64,000 bases of DNA, taken from assembly GCA_021811275.1 (NCBI GenBank), contig JAJZPI010000003.1, positions 1 through 64,000 of the forward strand. Direction: 5' to 3'. The notes beneath the pieces were generated by a model. That model was not told the DNA's origin. It saw only the letters and a list, made by a program, of their open reading frames with translations, and did no database searches. The first letter of the stretch is position 1. The number at the start of each line of letters is the position of its first letter. This DNA comes from Deltaproteobacteria bacterium (lineage in GTDB: Bacteria; Desulfobacterota; Desulfarculia; Desulfarculales; Desulfarculaceae). Below, one piece after another: positions 1-9,682 of the stretch. The translations under genes were made by a program, and so were the position numbers.

Positions 1-213
1 CAACAGGTAGCGGTCGCCATGGGGGATGACCGCCGCGTCGTCGCCGTAGTTGGCGAGCGCCGTTCCGCCCACCCCCTCCAGGACCAGCTCGCGGAAAACC
101 TCCGCGATGGGTCCCTTGCGGGTGAGGCCGGGGTAGGAGCGTATCCGGTTTACCAGAGTATCCAGGTCGTGTCGCAAGCTTCCCTCGCTGTTGATGGCCC
201 GCCGGATGCGCAA
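1..213 (-). CDS. AIR synthase-related protein, sll0787-like family (partial; C-terminus outside window)
   Basis: Manual minus-strand translation from a TTG at 213: ...INSEGSLRHDLDTLVNRIRSYPGLTRKGPIAEVFRELVLEGVGGTALANYGDDAAVIPHGDRYLL; the GDDAAVI motif is typical of PurM/AIR-synthase-like proteins. Lies downstream of the radical SAM-GNAT gene. Start codon uncertain. Confidence 0.6.
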   Translation of the reverse strand, partial: MRIRRAINSEGSLRHDLDTLVNRIRSYPGLTRKGPIAEVFRELVLEGVGGTALANYGDDAAVIPHGDRYLL

Positions 214-310
214 GCATCAGGGATGTCGGGCAAAACCATGCTTGGGCCCGACCGACGAGCATTCAAAGCCATGGACGGCCTTGAATGCAAGTTGGTATGA
301 GACGGCCGGT

Positions 311-1843
311 TCATGCCTTGTCCAGGTTGGCGCTCATGAGCCGATGGGGTCTGCCACGGTAGTCGAAGGGCTCGCTCTCCACCCGCCAACCCAGCCTGCG
401 AAAGAATAGCACGTTGGGTTCCTGGATGTGGGCGGTGAAGCGCAGGCAGCCCTGGACCTTGGCCGTGCGGACCGCCTCCCGCACCAAGAGCTGGGCCGCC
501 CCGCTGGCCCGGGCGGTCTTGAGCACCGCCAGGCGGCCGCCGATCCAGTGCCCCTTGCCGTCAACGGGGAAGGTGCGCACCGTGCCCACGATGCGTCCTT
601 CCAGGCGCGCCACCAGATGCACGGCGCGGGAGTCGGCCTGGTCCAGGTCGGCATTCTCGAAGATGCCCTGCTCCTCCACGAAGACCCGGTGGCGTATCCT
701 TAGGGCCTGGGCCCGCTCCCCCAGGTTGCGCGCCTGGTGGCAGACCAGCGGGCGGGGTTCCTTTTCGTAGAAGGCCAGGGCCGAGCAAGCCCCGCAGCGC
801 ACGCAACCGGCCAGGCACTCGGCGGAGCGCAATCCCCGGGCGGCCAGGATGGCCGCCAAATCCTCATAGAGCCGGGCCATGCGCTCGGGGTCCGGCGGCG
901 GGCTGTCGGCCATGAGCGAGCCAGGTATGGGCCTGAGCGGCACCAGGAAGGGAAAGACCCCCAAGGAGGCCATGGCCTCCGCGCCCTCGAGCAGGCTCTC
1001 CTCCGGCTCGCCCAGCCCGGCCAGCAGGAAGCTTTCCACTTGACCGGGACCGAAGACCTCCACCGCCGCGCGCCAAGTCTCCAGGAAGCGGCGGCGGCCC
1101 AGGGCGGCCTTGGCCGGGGCCTGGCGGGCCAGCACCTCCCGGTCGTAGCACTCGATGTGGATGCCCACGGTGTCCGCCCCGGACCGCTTGAGTTTCTCCA
1201 GGGCCACTGGGTCCTCGGGGGGGGTGAGCTGGACGTGGACGGCCAGGTTCGACGCGTTTTTGACGGCTCGGGCGCAGCGGGCAAGATGGGCGACCTCGGC
1301 GCCTGGCTCGCCGGCGCAGCCGGTGGTGAGCACCACGTGGGTGACGCCGTCGTGGGCGGCGGCCCAGGCCGCCGCCTCGGCCAGGTCATCGGGCTCCTTG
1401 CGCGCCAGGGTCCCTCCCCCGGTCAGGGAAAGCTCGATGCCGCAGAAGCGGCAGCGCCGGCCCGAGGCCCAGTGGGCGCAAGTCTGCAGCACCGTGCTGG
1501 CCAGGCAGTCGGCCCCGTGCATCAGGGCCAGCTGGCGGAAGGGCATACCGGACTTGGTGCGTCGCTTGAGGAAGCCGGGCCGTGGGATCAACCCCACGGG
1601 CATGAGTTCCTGGCCGTGGCGTAGAAGTACGGCCTCGCCGCCTTCCGCGCGCAGCTCGTAGGGCGAGTTCGCCACGAAGGGGCTGGCCGTGGGCACGCTC
1701 AAGGCCCGTCCGCCCAGGACGATGGCCCCGCCCTCGGCCGGACCGGCTCCACCCCGGCGCGGGTCCAGGTCCAGGGCCACCTTGAGGCCCAGGCTTTGCA
1801 GCTCGGTGGCTATCCGCGCCGGATCGGGTTCCGCTACCCCCAT
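311..1843 (-). CDS. Radical SAM protein (MSMEG_0568-like) fused to C-terminal GNAT acetyltransferase (MSMEG_0567/sll0787-type)
   Basis: N-terminal half has QTCAHWASGRRCRFCGIELSL and CLAGCVRCGACSAL; C-terminal ~150 aa has RIRHRVFVEEQGIF...GTVRTFPVD...LLVREAVRTAKVQG typical of GNAT. Confidence 0.78.
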   Translation of the reverse strand: MGVAEPDPARIATELQSLGLKVALDLDPRRGGAGPAEGGAIVLGGRALSVPTASPFVANSPYELRAEGGEAVLLRHGQELMPVGLIPRPGFLKRRTKSGMPFRQLALMHGADCLASTVLQTCAHWASGRRCRFCGIELSLTGGGTLARKEPDDLAEAAAWAAAHDGVTHVVLTTGCAGEPGAEVAHLARCARAVKNASNLAVHVQLTPPEDPVALEKLKRSGADTVGIHIECYDREVLARQAPAKAALGRRRFLETWRAAVEVFGPGQVESFLLAGLGEPEESLLEGAEAMASLGVFPFLVPLRPIPGSLMADSPPPDPERMARLYEDLAAILAARGLRSAECLAGCVRCGACSALAFYEKEPRPLVCHQARNLGERAQALRIRHRVFVEEQGIFENADLDQADSRAVHLVARLEGRIVGTVRTFPVDGKGHWIGGRLAVLKTARASGAAQLLVREAVRTAKVQGCLRFTAHIQEPNVLFFRRLGWRVESEPFDYRGRPHRLMSANLDKA

Positions 1844-2430
1844 ATCTTGGCCGCCAGCTCGGACACCCGCCGGCCCAGGCCGCGGGCGGTGGTCAGGCCG
1901 AACTCGTCGACGGCCATTCCGCCGGGCCCGCCGCTGAAGCAGGTCCCGCCAAAGTGGCTGGTGGGCATGCCGTCGCCGACGATGATCATGTCCTGGGTGA
2001 GCATGGCCGCGTGTATGCCCTGGATGGCCAACTCCTGGCCGCCGTTGCGGAAGCCGCCCACGGCGATGACCCCGCCCACCCGGTCGCGCAGCCTGAAGCC
2101 GTTGCGGCGCAGGATCACGGCGCGGTCCAGGAAGGCCTTGGCCTGGGAGGTCATGCCCCCGAAGTAGACCGGGGTGGCCAGGATCAGCCCGGCCAGGCCC
2201 GGCGCGGTCAGCTCGCCCAAAAGGCCTGGAAAGTCGTCGGACTGGCTACAGGCCAGCCCCTTGGCGCAGTGGCCGCAGGCCAGGCAGCCGTTGATGTCCT
2301 TGTCGGCCAACTCGACCAGGCTGGTCTCCAGCCCGGGCACGGCTTGGCGCGCGGCCTCCAGGGCGGCCAGGAGCGCGAGAAAACTGCCCTGGCCCTGGCG
2401 GGGGCTGGCGCTGATGCCCAGAATCCTCAT
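1834..2430 (-). CDS. Flavodoxin-family / NADPH-dependent FMN reductase-like protein
   Basis: MRILGISASPRQGQGS...INGCLACGHC...ATPVYFGGMTSQAKAFLDR; FMN-binding SxxxxxS and PVYF signatures. Confidence 0.85.
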   Translation of the reverse strand: MRILGISASPRQGQGSFLALLAALEAARQAVPGLETSLVELADKDINGCLACGHCAKGLACSQSDDFPGLLGELTAPGLAGLILATPVYFGGMTSQAKAFLDRAVILRRNGFRLRDRVGGVIAVGGFRNGGQELAIQGIHAAMLTQDMIIVGDGMPTSHFGGTCFSGGPGGMAVDEFGLTTARGLGRRVSELAAKIWG

Positions 2431-2443
2431 GATGCCGTTCCTT

Positions 2444-3199
2444 TCATGCTTCTTCCTGCTGGTCCTTGAGCAGGTCCAGGATGCGTCGTCTGAGGGCGTT
2501 GCACTCGGGGCCGGTGCGGTCGCGGGGCCGGGGCAGTTCCACGGCCAGGCGTTGAACCAGGCGTGCCGGCCGGCGGGAGAGAATGAATATCTCGTCGCTC
2601 AAAAACACCGCCTCGTCTACGTTATGGGTGACGAAGAGCACGGTGTCGCGCCTTGTCTCCCATAGGCCCAGCAGGAACTCCTGCAGGCTGTTGCGGGTCT
2701 GGCTGTCCAGGGAGGCGAAGGGTTCGTCCATGAGCACCAGGGCGGGTTCGGTGATCAGGGTGCGGGCTATGGCCACCCGCTGCTGCATGCCGCCGGAAAG
2801 CTCATGGGGATAGCGGTCCTCGAAACCGGCCAGGCCGAAGGCCTTCACATATTCCAAGGCTCGCCGCCGGCGCTCGGCCGGGGCCACGCCCGCGATCTCC
2901 AGGCCCATCTCGATGTTGGCCCGGGCGGTGCGCCAAGGAAAGAGGGCGTAGTTTTGGAAGACCAGCCCCACCCGGCCCGGGGCGGGTGGGCGCCCGTCGA
3001 GCAGTACCTGGCCGGCGCTGGCCGGCTCCAGCCCGGCGATGACGCGCAGCAGCGTGGTCTTGCCGCAGCCGCTGGGGCCGATGAAGGTGACGAAGGAGCC
3101 CGGAGCGATCAAACAGTCCAGCCTGGCCAGCACCGCGACCCCGCCCGCGCCGCCTGCGCCGGTGAAGGTCTTGCCCAGCCCGTTGATGGTCAGGCTCAC
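2444..3199 (-). CDS. ABC transporter ATP-binding protein, SsuB/TauB/NrtD family
   Basis: Walker [10 protein letters not shown], signature [14 protein letters not shown], Walker [13 protein letters not shown]. Confidence 0.92.
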   Translation of the reverse strand: MSLTINGLGKTFTGAGGAGGVAVLARLDCLIAPGSFVTFIGPSGCGKTTLLRVIAGLEPASAGQVLLDGRPPAPGRVGLVFQNYALFPWRTARANIEMGLEIAGVAPAERRRRALEYVKAFGLAGFEDRYPHELSGGMQQRVAIARTLITEPALVLMDEPFASLDSQTRNSLQEFLLGLWETRRDTVLFVTHNVDEAVFLSDEIFILSRRPARLVQRLAVELPRPRDRTGPECNALRRRILDLLKDQQEEA

Positions 3200-3960
3200 G
3201 AGCCCTGGCTCCAGGGCAGCAGGCGGCGCTCAAGCCGCCGCAGGCCGGCATCGATCAGAAGCCCGAGAGCCCCGATCACCGCCATGCCGGCCATGATGAG
3301 GTCTGGGCGCTGGATGTCGCGGGCGGTCATTATCATGTGACCCAGGCCATAGCCCGAGCGCACTCCGGCGAACTCGGCAGCCAACAAGGTCATCCAGCCG
3401 ATGCCCACGCCGATGCGCAGGCCCACGAACATGGCCGGGGCAGCCCCGGGCAAGAGCACCTTGAGCAGGATGTCGCGGCGGCCGGCCCCCAGGGTGCGCG
3501 CGGCCTCCAGCAGGATGGCGTTCACCGAGGTCACCCCGGCGACGGTGTTGAGCAGGATGGGGAAGAAGGCCCCCAGGAAGATGATGAAGGCGGCCGAGGA
3601 GGTGCCGATGCCGAACCAGAGGATGGAGATGGGTATCCAGGCTAGGGGCGGGACCGGCCGCACCAGTTCCACCATGGGGCGCAGGGCGGCGTGTAGCCGG
3701 GGGGCATAGCCCATGAGCAGGCCCAGCGGCAGGGCCAGGACCAGGGCCGCCGCGAAGCCCCAGGCCACCCGCAGGAGGCTGTGGGCGGCGTGCAGGTGCA
3801 GGAGCCTCCCCGGCGGCATGCCGGCCAGGGCCAGCTCCTTGAGCCCGGCCAGGATGGCCAAGGGCGAGGGCAGCAGATAGGGGGCCGCCAGGCCCAGTGA
3901 GCAGACCGCCTGCCAGGCCAGGAGCAGGCCGGCCAGGGGCGTGAGCCGCGCCAGCTTCAT
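3196..3960 (-). CDS. ABC transporter permease, SsuC/TauC family
   Basis: MKLARLTPLAGLLLAWQAVCSLG...EAARTLGAGRRDILLKVLLPGAAPAMFVGLRIG; EAA loop. Start trimmed from the ORF track to overlap the SBP stop. Confidence 0.88.
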   Translation of the reverse strand: MKLARLTPLAGLLLAWQAVCSLGLAAPYLLPSPLAILAGLKELALAGMPPGRLLHLHAAHSLLRVAWGFAAALVLALPLGLLMGYAPRLHAALRPMVELVRPVPPLAWIPISILWFGIGTSSAAFIIFLGAFFPILLNTVAGVTSVNAILLEAARTLGAGRRDILLKVLLPGAAPAMFVGLRIGVGIGWMTLLAAEFAGVRSGYGLGHMIMTARDIQRPDLIMAGMAVIGALGLLIDAGLRRLERRLLPWSQGS

Positions 3961-4952
3961 TTCCCCCGCGCCTGCTCGAGCAGTTCCGAATTCAAAAAGC
4001 TCTTCATGAAGGCGTCCACATCGCCGACCTTGATGTAGCCTAGGCGGTTGAGGAACTCCACGTAGTCCCGCTCGCCTTCCACGCTCAGCTCGGGAGTGTA
4101 CTTCACCCGCTTCATGGCCAGCCGCACCGTGGCTTCGTCCATGCCGGTGTATTTGACGCCGATGGCCAAAGCCTCCTCGGGCCGGGCGGCGATGAAGGCG
4201 TTGGCCTTCAAGTGGGCCCGCACCATGCCCAGGGCCTCTTCCCGGCGCTCGCGCAAAAAGTTCTCGTCGCAGGCCAGCACGCAGCAGGGATGGTCCTTCC
4301 ATATCTCGCCGGAGTCCATCAGGGGCTGCCCCACGCCCATGGTCTCGGCCTTGGCCGGGTGGGGCTGCCAGGCGATGAAGGCCTCGATCTGGCCCGTGCG
4401 CAGGGCCGAGATCATCTCGGGGGGCTTGATCACCATGATGTTCACCGACTGGGGATCGACCTTGGCCTGGGCCAGGGCTTTGCGCAGCAGGAAGTCCTGC
4501 ACGGTGGAAAAGCCGGGCACCGCCGCGCCTCGATTTTGGAGGTCGGCCACGCTTTTGACGGCCGAGCCCTTGCGCACCACCAGGGCCGAGCCCTCGGTGT
4601 TGACCTGGGCCAGAACCACCACCCGCGCGGCCAAGTTGGCCACGGCGGTGGTGGCCGGGGCCTCGCCCACGTAGCCAAGGTCCAGGGCGCGCGCGGAGAA
4701 GGCGCTCATCAGCTCGGGACCGGCCTTGAAGGCGCCTGCCACCTCGACCTTGACCCCTTCGGCTTGGTAGAGCCCCTTCTCAAGGGCCACCCAGCAGGCC
4801 AGATGGTGGATATCGCTTTGCAGATAGCCGATGCGCACGGCCGGGGCGGCCCAGGCCGGGACGGCCAGCGCCAGGGCCAGCAGTAAAGTCAGGGCCAGGG
4901 CAGCGTGCGCCCCGCGCGCGGTCGCCGGCCGAGGGCGGCTGGGTTCAGGCAT
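3957..4952 (-). CDS. ABC transporter substrate-binding protein, SsuA/NrtA/TauA-like
   Basis: Signal peptide then VRIGYLQSDIHHLACWVALEKGLYQAEGVKVEV; operon context with permease and ATPase. Confidence 0.88.
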   Translation of the reverse strand: MPEPSRPRPATARGAHAALALTLLLALALAVPAWAAPAVRIGYLQSDIHHLACWVALEKGLYQAEGVKVEVAGAFKAGPELMSAFSARALDLGYVGEAPATTAVANLAARVVVLAQVNTEGSALVVRKGSAVKSVADLQNRGAAVPGFSTVQDFLLRKALAQAKVDPQSVNIMVIKPPEMISALRTGQIEAFIAWQPHPAKAETMGVGQPLMDSGEIWKDHPCCVLACDENFLRERREEALGMVRAHLKANAFIAARPEEALAIGVKYTGMDEATVRLAMKRVKYTPELSVEGERDYVEFLNRLGYIKVGDVDAFMKSFLNSELLEQARGK

Positions 4953-5057
4953 GTCTTTCTCCCCTGGCGAGGGTGCGAAGAGCGCCGGCAGGGACCGGGG
5001 CCCACGCCGACCGTCTTTCCAATAATATAACGCCGGGCGGCCGGCGGGGAGGCCCCG

Positions 5058-6506
5058 CTATTTTTTGATGAGCGCGGCCTCCACCAGGGCGGTAAGGTCC
5101 CTGGCCACCAGAGGCGAGCCCAGGGCCCCGATGCCCACCTGCAAGCCCTGATAGCAGAAGGGGCAGCAGGAAACCAGCTCCTGCGCCCCGGTGGCCTCGG
5201 CCTCCCGGATGCGCGCCTGGGACATCTTGTTCTGGATGTCCGGGTAGCCGCTCTTGAGGCCGCCGCCGGCCCCGCAGCAGCGTGAGTACTGGCGGTTGCG
5301 GGGCATCTCGACGAGGTTAAGACCCTCGATGGCGGCCATGATGGCCCGGGGGGCGTCGTAAACCCCGGAGGCGCGGCCCAGGTGGCAGGGGTCGTGGTAG
5401 GTAACAGTGCGCTCCACCGGGTTGACTAACTTAAGCCGTCCTCCCTCCAGCAGGCGATGGAAGAACTCGGCGGTGTGCATCACCTCGAAGTTGAGCTTGC
5501 CCACCCGGGGGTAGTCTTCCTTGATGGTCTTGAAGCAGCCGGAGCAGGCGCTGATGAGGGTGTCGATGCCCAGGCCGTTGAACTGGGCGATGTTCTGACC
5601 GGCGATGCGCGCGAACTCGGGATCGCCCATGCGCAGCAGCACCGAGCCGCAGCAGCGCTCCTCGTTGCCCAGGATGCCGTAGTCGATGCCCAGGGCGGTC
5701 AAGATGTTGACCGTGCTCACCGCCACCTGGCGCACGTTGGCGTCGTAGGAGGCGGTGCAGCCGAAGAAGAGGAGGACCTTGCCCTTGGTCTTCTTGATCT
5801 CCGGTGGAGTGTCGGCGATGACCCCTTCCTTTTTGGCCCGGCGGGCCCACATGGCCCGGCTGGCCCGGGGCTGCTGCCAGGGGTTGTCGTAGGACTTGAC
5901 GCTCTTGACCAGGTTCTTCTGGGGCGGCAGCGGGCCATAGCCCGCCATGACCATGATGCGGCGGATTTCTTCCCACATACCCACGGTGTCCAGGTGGGCC
6001 GGGCAGACGATCTCGCACTGGCCACAGGTGGAGCACTCGTAAAGGTTTTTGGCGAACTCCTGGACCTGGTCCTCGGTGACCTGGCGGTGGCCCAGGAGCC
6101 GGGCCAGGGCCTGGCGCGCCCCGCCCTCGTCCTTGCCGGCCAGGCGGGCCAACACTCCGTGCTGGCCCTTGATGATGCGCAGGAAGTCGGCGGCCTTGCG
6201 GCGAGGCAGGATGTCCTCGCGCTGGTCCTGGTCCCAGACTGGGCACCAGTTCAGGCACTCGCCGCAGCGGGTGCAGCCGGTGAGCTGGACGATGCGCTTG
6301 GCGGCCAGGGCCTTGAGCGGCAGCTCGCGGGCGGTTGTTGGCCCTTGGGGCTCCTCGGGCGGGGGCGGTCCGCCCGCGGGGGCGGCGGCGGCCGGGGCTG
6401 GCGTCGAGCCGGGCGCTTCGGGGGCCGCGGGCGGGGCAGGGGCCTGCCCGGACGCCTCGGGCGGCGGGGCCGGTGTGCTTTCCGGGGTCTTGTTCTCGTC
6501 GCTCAT
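5058..6506 (-). CDS. HdrD/DsrK/GlcF-like (Fe-S)-binding CCG-domain protein
   Basis: Two 4Fe-4S motifs (CTRCGECLNWCP, CSTCGQCEIVCP) and two CCG domains (ERCCGS, YHDPCHLGR, SRCCGAGGG); Pro/Ala-rich N-terminus. Confidence 0.88.
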   Translation of the reverse strand: MSDENKTPESTPAPPPEASGQAPAPPAAPEAPGSTPAPAAAAPAGGPPPPEEPQGPTTARELPLKALAAKRIVQLTGCTRCGECLNWCPVWDQDQREDILPRRKAADFLRIIKGQHGVLARLAGKDEGGARQALARLLGHRQVTEDQVQEFAKNLYECSTCGQCEIVCPAHLDTVGMWEEIRRIMVMAGYGPLPPQKNLVKSVKSYDNPWQQPRASRAMWARRAKKEGVIADTPPEIKKTKGKVLLFFGCTASYDANVRQVAVSTVNILTALGIDYGILGNEERCCGSVLLRMGDPEFARIAGQNIAQFNGLGIDTLISACSGCFKTIKEDYPRVGKLNFEVMHTAEFFHRLLEGGRLKLVNPVERTVTYHDPCHLGRASGVYDAPRAIMAAIEGLNLVEMPRNRQYSRCCGAGGGLKSGYPDIQNKMSQARIREAEATGAQELVSCCPFCYQGLQVGIGALGSPLVARDLTALVEAALIKK

Positions 6507-6547
6507 GGCACCGTCCTCATTATTGTCTCCCCCTCACCCGGCCTTAT

Positions 6548-6635
6548 GAACACGCTGGCAAGCTCCAACGGGAGCTGACATGGCTGGCCTGGGCACAGCG
6601 CCAACCGACCCGCTCCGGTCGCCGGGGCGCCCGGC
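6548..6635 (-). repeat. Dispersed hairpin repeat directly after the heptaheme-NarI gene stop
   Basis: 6605-6635 reverse complement GCCGGGCGCCCCGGCGACCGGAGCGGGTCGG then GTTGGCGCTGTGCCC...AGCTCCCGTTGGAGC; two bases after the TAG at 6638-6640. Confidence 0.65.
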
Positions 6636-6637
6636 CC

Positions 6638-8086
6638 CTACGCTCTCTCCCGGTTGAGCAGCAGGCTCAAGGGGGCGGAGAACACGTGGCGCATCTTCCC
6701 GAAGGGGATGTAGGCCACCAGCAGGGCGGCGGTGAGGGCATGGGCCCACCACAGCCAACCGTAGGCCTTAGCCCAGGTCTCGGGCGCGCCGCCCAGCCCC
6801 AAGGCCAGGGGCCAGGCCACGAAGGACCAGGCCGCCTGGTCGGCGGGCAGGGCGCTGGTGAGAAGCCGGGCGGCCTCCAGCACGAAGCCCAGGGCGGCCA
6901 TGACCCCCAGCAGGGCCAGGGCCAGGGCGTCCTGGCCCTCGGTGCGCACGTGCTTGGGCCTGACGAAAAGCCGCTGCCCGGCGGCCAGCAGCACCCCCAG
7001 GAGCATGAACAGGCCCAAAAGGTCGTTGAAGGCCGCCACGAAGGGCTGGTTCTTGTCCATGAGGGCCAGGGCCAGGGAGCTGGCCGGCCACATCTGGACC
7101 ACCAGCCAGGTGAAAAGGCCCAGGGTCATGCGCATGAGCAGCGAGAGGTAGATAAGCGAGTGGAAGAACCAGCGCCGCACGCTCTCCTGCAGCAGCCGCC
7201 GCTGCAATATGATGTCGAAGAAGATCACGCCCAGAACACGGGCGAAGCGGCGGGAGAAGATCGTGCTCCAGACGCTCTCGGCGCCCTGGGCGAGCTTCTC
7301 ATGGGCCGAACCGGTTTGGCCGGCCACCTCGCCCTGGAACCAGAAGCGGATAAGAGCCGCCATGCCGGCCAGGAAGATCAGCAGCGCCAGTCCGAACCAG
7401 CCCGAGCCCAGGCCGAAACTGGCGGGGTGGCAGAGGAAACAGATCGCGCCCTTGGCCGGCAAAACCATGGCCGGGGCGTTGACAGCGTTGCCGGCGACGT
7501 GGCAACGGGCGCAGAGGGCCTCGTCCTTGAGATCGGGAGAGGCGTGGTCGGCCAGGCTCAAGGGCGCGCCCTTGGCGTCCATCCGGGCCAGGGCCACTCG
7601 GCCCGTGCTCACCTCGCGCGTGACCAGGGCCGACTTGTGGTGGCAGGCCTCGCAGCGCACGGTGAGATGCGGATCATGGACCGTTGAGCCTTCCTGGTGG
7701 GGCAGGTGGCAGGACCGGCAGCTCACGCCCTCGACGGCCTTGTGTGGGGAGCGGGCCACGTCGATGTGGCACTGCTGGCAGGCGACGACCTGGTGGCGGC
7801 TCCCGGCGAAGCCGTTGGGGTCCACCCACAGGGGGACCTGGACGCCGCCGCGCTCGACCAAGCATTGTTTCTGGCCGTGGCACTCGTTGCAAAAGGCGCG
7901 GGCGGCCAGGGCGCCTTCGGTGGTTTCCAGGTTGGGGGCGCGGTGGCAATCCAGGCACAGGCGAGCGTCCAGGCCCTTCAGCGGCGGAGCCATGGCCACG
8001 GGCGGGGCGGCCAAGGCGGTCGGGACCAGGGCGGCCAGCAGCCAGAGAGCGGCCAAGGCCAGGAGGGCGGCGAGGCGTTTGATCAT
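6638..8086 (-). CDS. Heptaheme cytochrome c domain fused to NarI/HdrE-like membrane cytochrome b domain
   Basis: MIKRLAALLALAALWLL signal; seven CXXCH (CLDCH, CNECH, CQQCH, CRSCH, CEACH, CARCH, CFLCH) followed by a multi-TM region. Start overlaps the preceding stop (ATGA). Confidence 0.85.
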   Translation of the reverse strand: MIKRLAALLALAALWLLAALVPTALAAPPVAMAPPLKGLDARLCLDCHRAPNLETTEGALAARAFCNECHGQKQCLVERGGVQVPLWVDPNGFAGSRHQVVACQQCHIDVARSPHKAVEGVSCRSCHLPHQEGSTVHDPHLTVRCEACHHKSALVTREVSTGRVALARMDAKGAPLSLADHASPDLKDEALCARCHVAGNAVNAPAMVLPAKGAICFLCHPASFGLGSGWFGLALLIFLAGMAALIRFWFQGEVAGQTGSAHEKLAQGAESVWSTIFSRRFARVLGVIFFDIILQRRLLQESVRRWFFHSLIYLSLLMRMTLGLFTWLVVQMWPASSLALALMDKNQPFVAAFNDLLGLFMLLGVLLAAGQRLFVRPKHVRTEGQDALALALLGVMAALGFVLEAARLLTSALPADQAAWSFVAWPLALGLGGAPETWAKAYGWLWWAHALTAALLVAYIPFGKMRHVFSAPLSLLLNRERA

Positions 8087-8760
8087 GATGCGCGCTCCTC
8101 GCTGGCCCGGCCGTTGAATATGCTTTTCTCCACAGGGAACACGCCCGGCCGCAGGTGGGCCGTAAACATGTGCACCACGATCTTGACCGCCACCGCCAGG
8201 ATGGCTTCGTAGAGGTGCAGGATCAGCGCCAGGTTGATCAGCCAGCCGGGCATGAAGCGGGCGAAGAACTCCGGGAACCACAGCAGCAGACCGGTGGCCC
8301 CCATGGTGTGCATGCCCACCAGCACCGCCCAGTAGTCGAGCTTCTCCCAATAGGAGAAGCGCCCGAAGGCCGGTTCGCCCCCGCGGGCGAAGAAGTACTT
8401 GAGATGCGCGGCCAAGTCCTTGAAGTCGCGGCCGGCGGGGAACATGGTGCCCGGCCCGGTCAGCCGGCCCTTCAGGAGCAGCTTGTAGTAGGCCAGCCAG
8501 CAGAGGTGGATGAAGACCGCGCCGTAGGTGAGCACGGCGAAGCCGCGGTGCCAGGAGCCCAGGCCCGATGCGCCCCCGAAGATCCAGGCCACGGCTTGGG
8601 CCCAGCCCTGGTCGCCGAATTTGAGCGAGAAGCCGGTCAGAGCCAGGCCGGTGAAGCCCACCATCACCGCCACGTGCAGCAGGCGGCTCAGGACCGAGAA
8701 GCGCATGGGCGCGGCGGATTTTTTCTCCGGGCCGGCCGAAGTGGCTTGGGTCTGGCTCAT
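8083..8760 (-). CDS. Cytochrome b561/formate dehydrogenase gamma-like membrane subunit
   Basis: MRFSVLSRLLHVAVMVGFTGLALTGFSLKF...HRGFAVLTYGAVFIHL...LHLYEAILAVAVKIVVHMF; His-containing TM helices. Confidence 0.85.
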   Translation of the reverse strand: MSQTQATSAGPEKKSAAPMRFSVLSRLLHVAVMVGFTGLALTGFSLKFGDQGWAQAVAWIFGGASGLGSWHRGFAVLTYGAVFIHLCWLAYYKLLLKGRLTGPGTMFPAGRDFKDLAAHLKYFFARGGEPAFGRFSYWEKLDYWAVLVGMHTMGATGLLLWFPEFFARFMPGWLINLALILHLYEAILAVAVKIVVHMFTAHLRPGVFPVEKSIFNGRASEERAS

Positions 8761-9662
8761 TGGCCGCGCCTCCTGATCTTGTGGTGCAGGTCCCTGAGCA
8801 GCCAGATGAAGCTGTGGCCCCAGAAGAAAGCCACCATTAGCCCGACCACCACCGCCATCAGAATGGTCACCGCCCGGATAACCGCCACCCGCTTAGCCTT
8901 CTCGGGCTGGTCGGCGGGCTTTTCCGGGGCCTGGGGGTGGATCACGAACTGGGCGAAGGAGGGGCCGGCCTGGGGGTGGCAACGCTGGCAGGCGGCCAAG
9001 GCGGCCTGGGGCTCCTTGAGGCTCAAGGCGGCGTGCCCGCCGTGGCAGTCGCTGCAGAAGGCGGCCTTGGCGTGGCCGAGGGCGAAGGCGGCCTGGCCGT
9101 GGTAGCCCTCCAGGTAGGTCGCCAGCTGGCGGGGGTGGCAGGAGCCGCAAACCTCGGTGGCGCGCCGTCCCACGGTCAGGCGGTCCTGGTGCGAGGCCTG
9201 GTAGTGGGGGTCATGGCAGTAGCCGCAATTGGGGGCCGGAGCCTGGCCCGAGGCCAGGGCCTTGCCCGTTTGCTCCCGGGCCGCCTTGGCGTGGGCCCCG
9301 GTCTGCATGCGCTCGAAGGCCAGGTGGTGGCACTGGGCGCAGACGGCGTAGTCAAAGGCCTGGCGCACCGGATTTTTTAGATAGGACTTGTCTTTGGGAT
9401 CGGGATGGCGCAGATCGGAGCCCGGGGCCAGGGCCTGGGTTTCCTTGGCGTGGCAGGACTGGCAGGCCAGGGTGCCGTGGGCGCCGGCGGCATAGGCCTT
9501 GAGGTCCAGGTGCCAGGACGAGCCCTGCACGCCCCATGGGGGGGGCGCAGCGAAGGGAAGGCTTTCCGTGGCCGCCGCGGCCAGGGCAGGGGCGCAGACC
9601 ACCAGGAGCGTAGCCAGGGTCCAGGCCGCGGCCTTGGCCAGGGATGATTTTCGCGCGGGCAA
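8757..9662 (-). CDS. Hexaheme cytochrome c with C-terminal membrane anchor
   Basis: Signal peptide; six CXXCH (CQSCH, CAQCH, CGYCH, CGSCH, CSDCH, CQRCH); C-terminal TM VIRAVTILMAVVVGLMVAFFWG. Confidence 0.88.
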   Translation of the reverse strand: MPARKSSLAKAAAWTLATLLVVCAPALAAAATESLPFAAPPPWGVQGSSWHLDLKAYAAGAHGTLACQSCHAKETQALAPGSDLRHPDPKDKSYLKNPVRQAFDYAVCAQCHHLAFERMQTGAHAKAAREQTGKALASGQAPAPNCGYCHDPHYQASHQDRLTVGRRATEVCGSCHPRQLATYLEGYHGQAAFALGHAKAAFCSDCHGGHAALSLKEPQAALAACQRCHPQAGPSFAQFVIHPQAPEKPADQPEKAKRVAVIRAVTILMAVVVGLMVAFFWGHSFIWLLRDLHHKIRRRGQ

Positions 9663-9682
9663 CGCTATCCTCCTTCGCTGCC

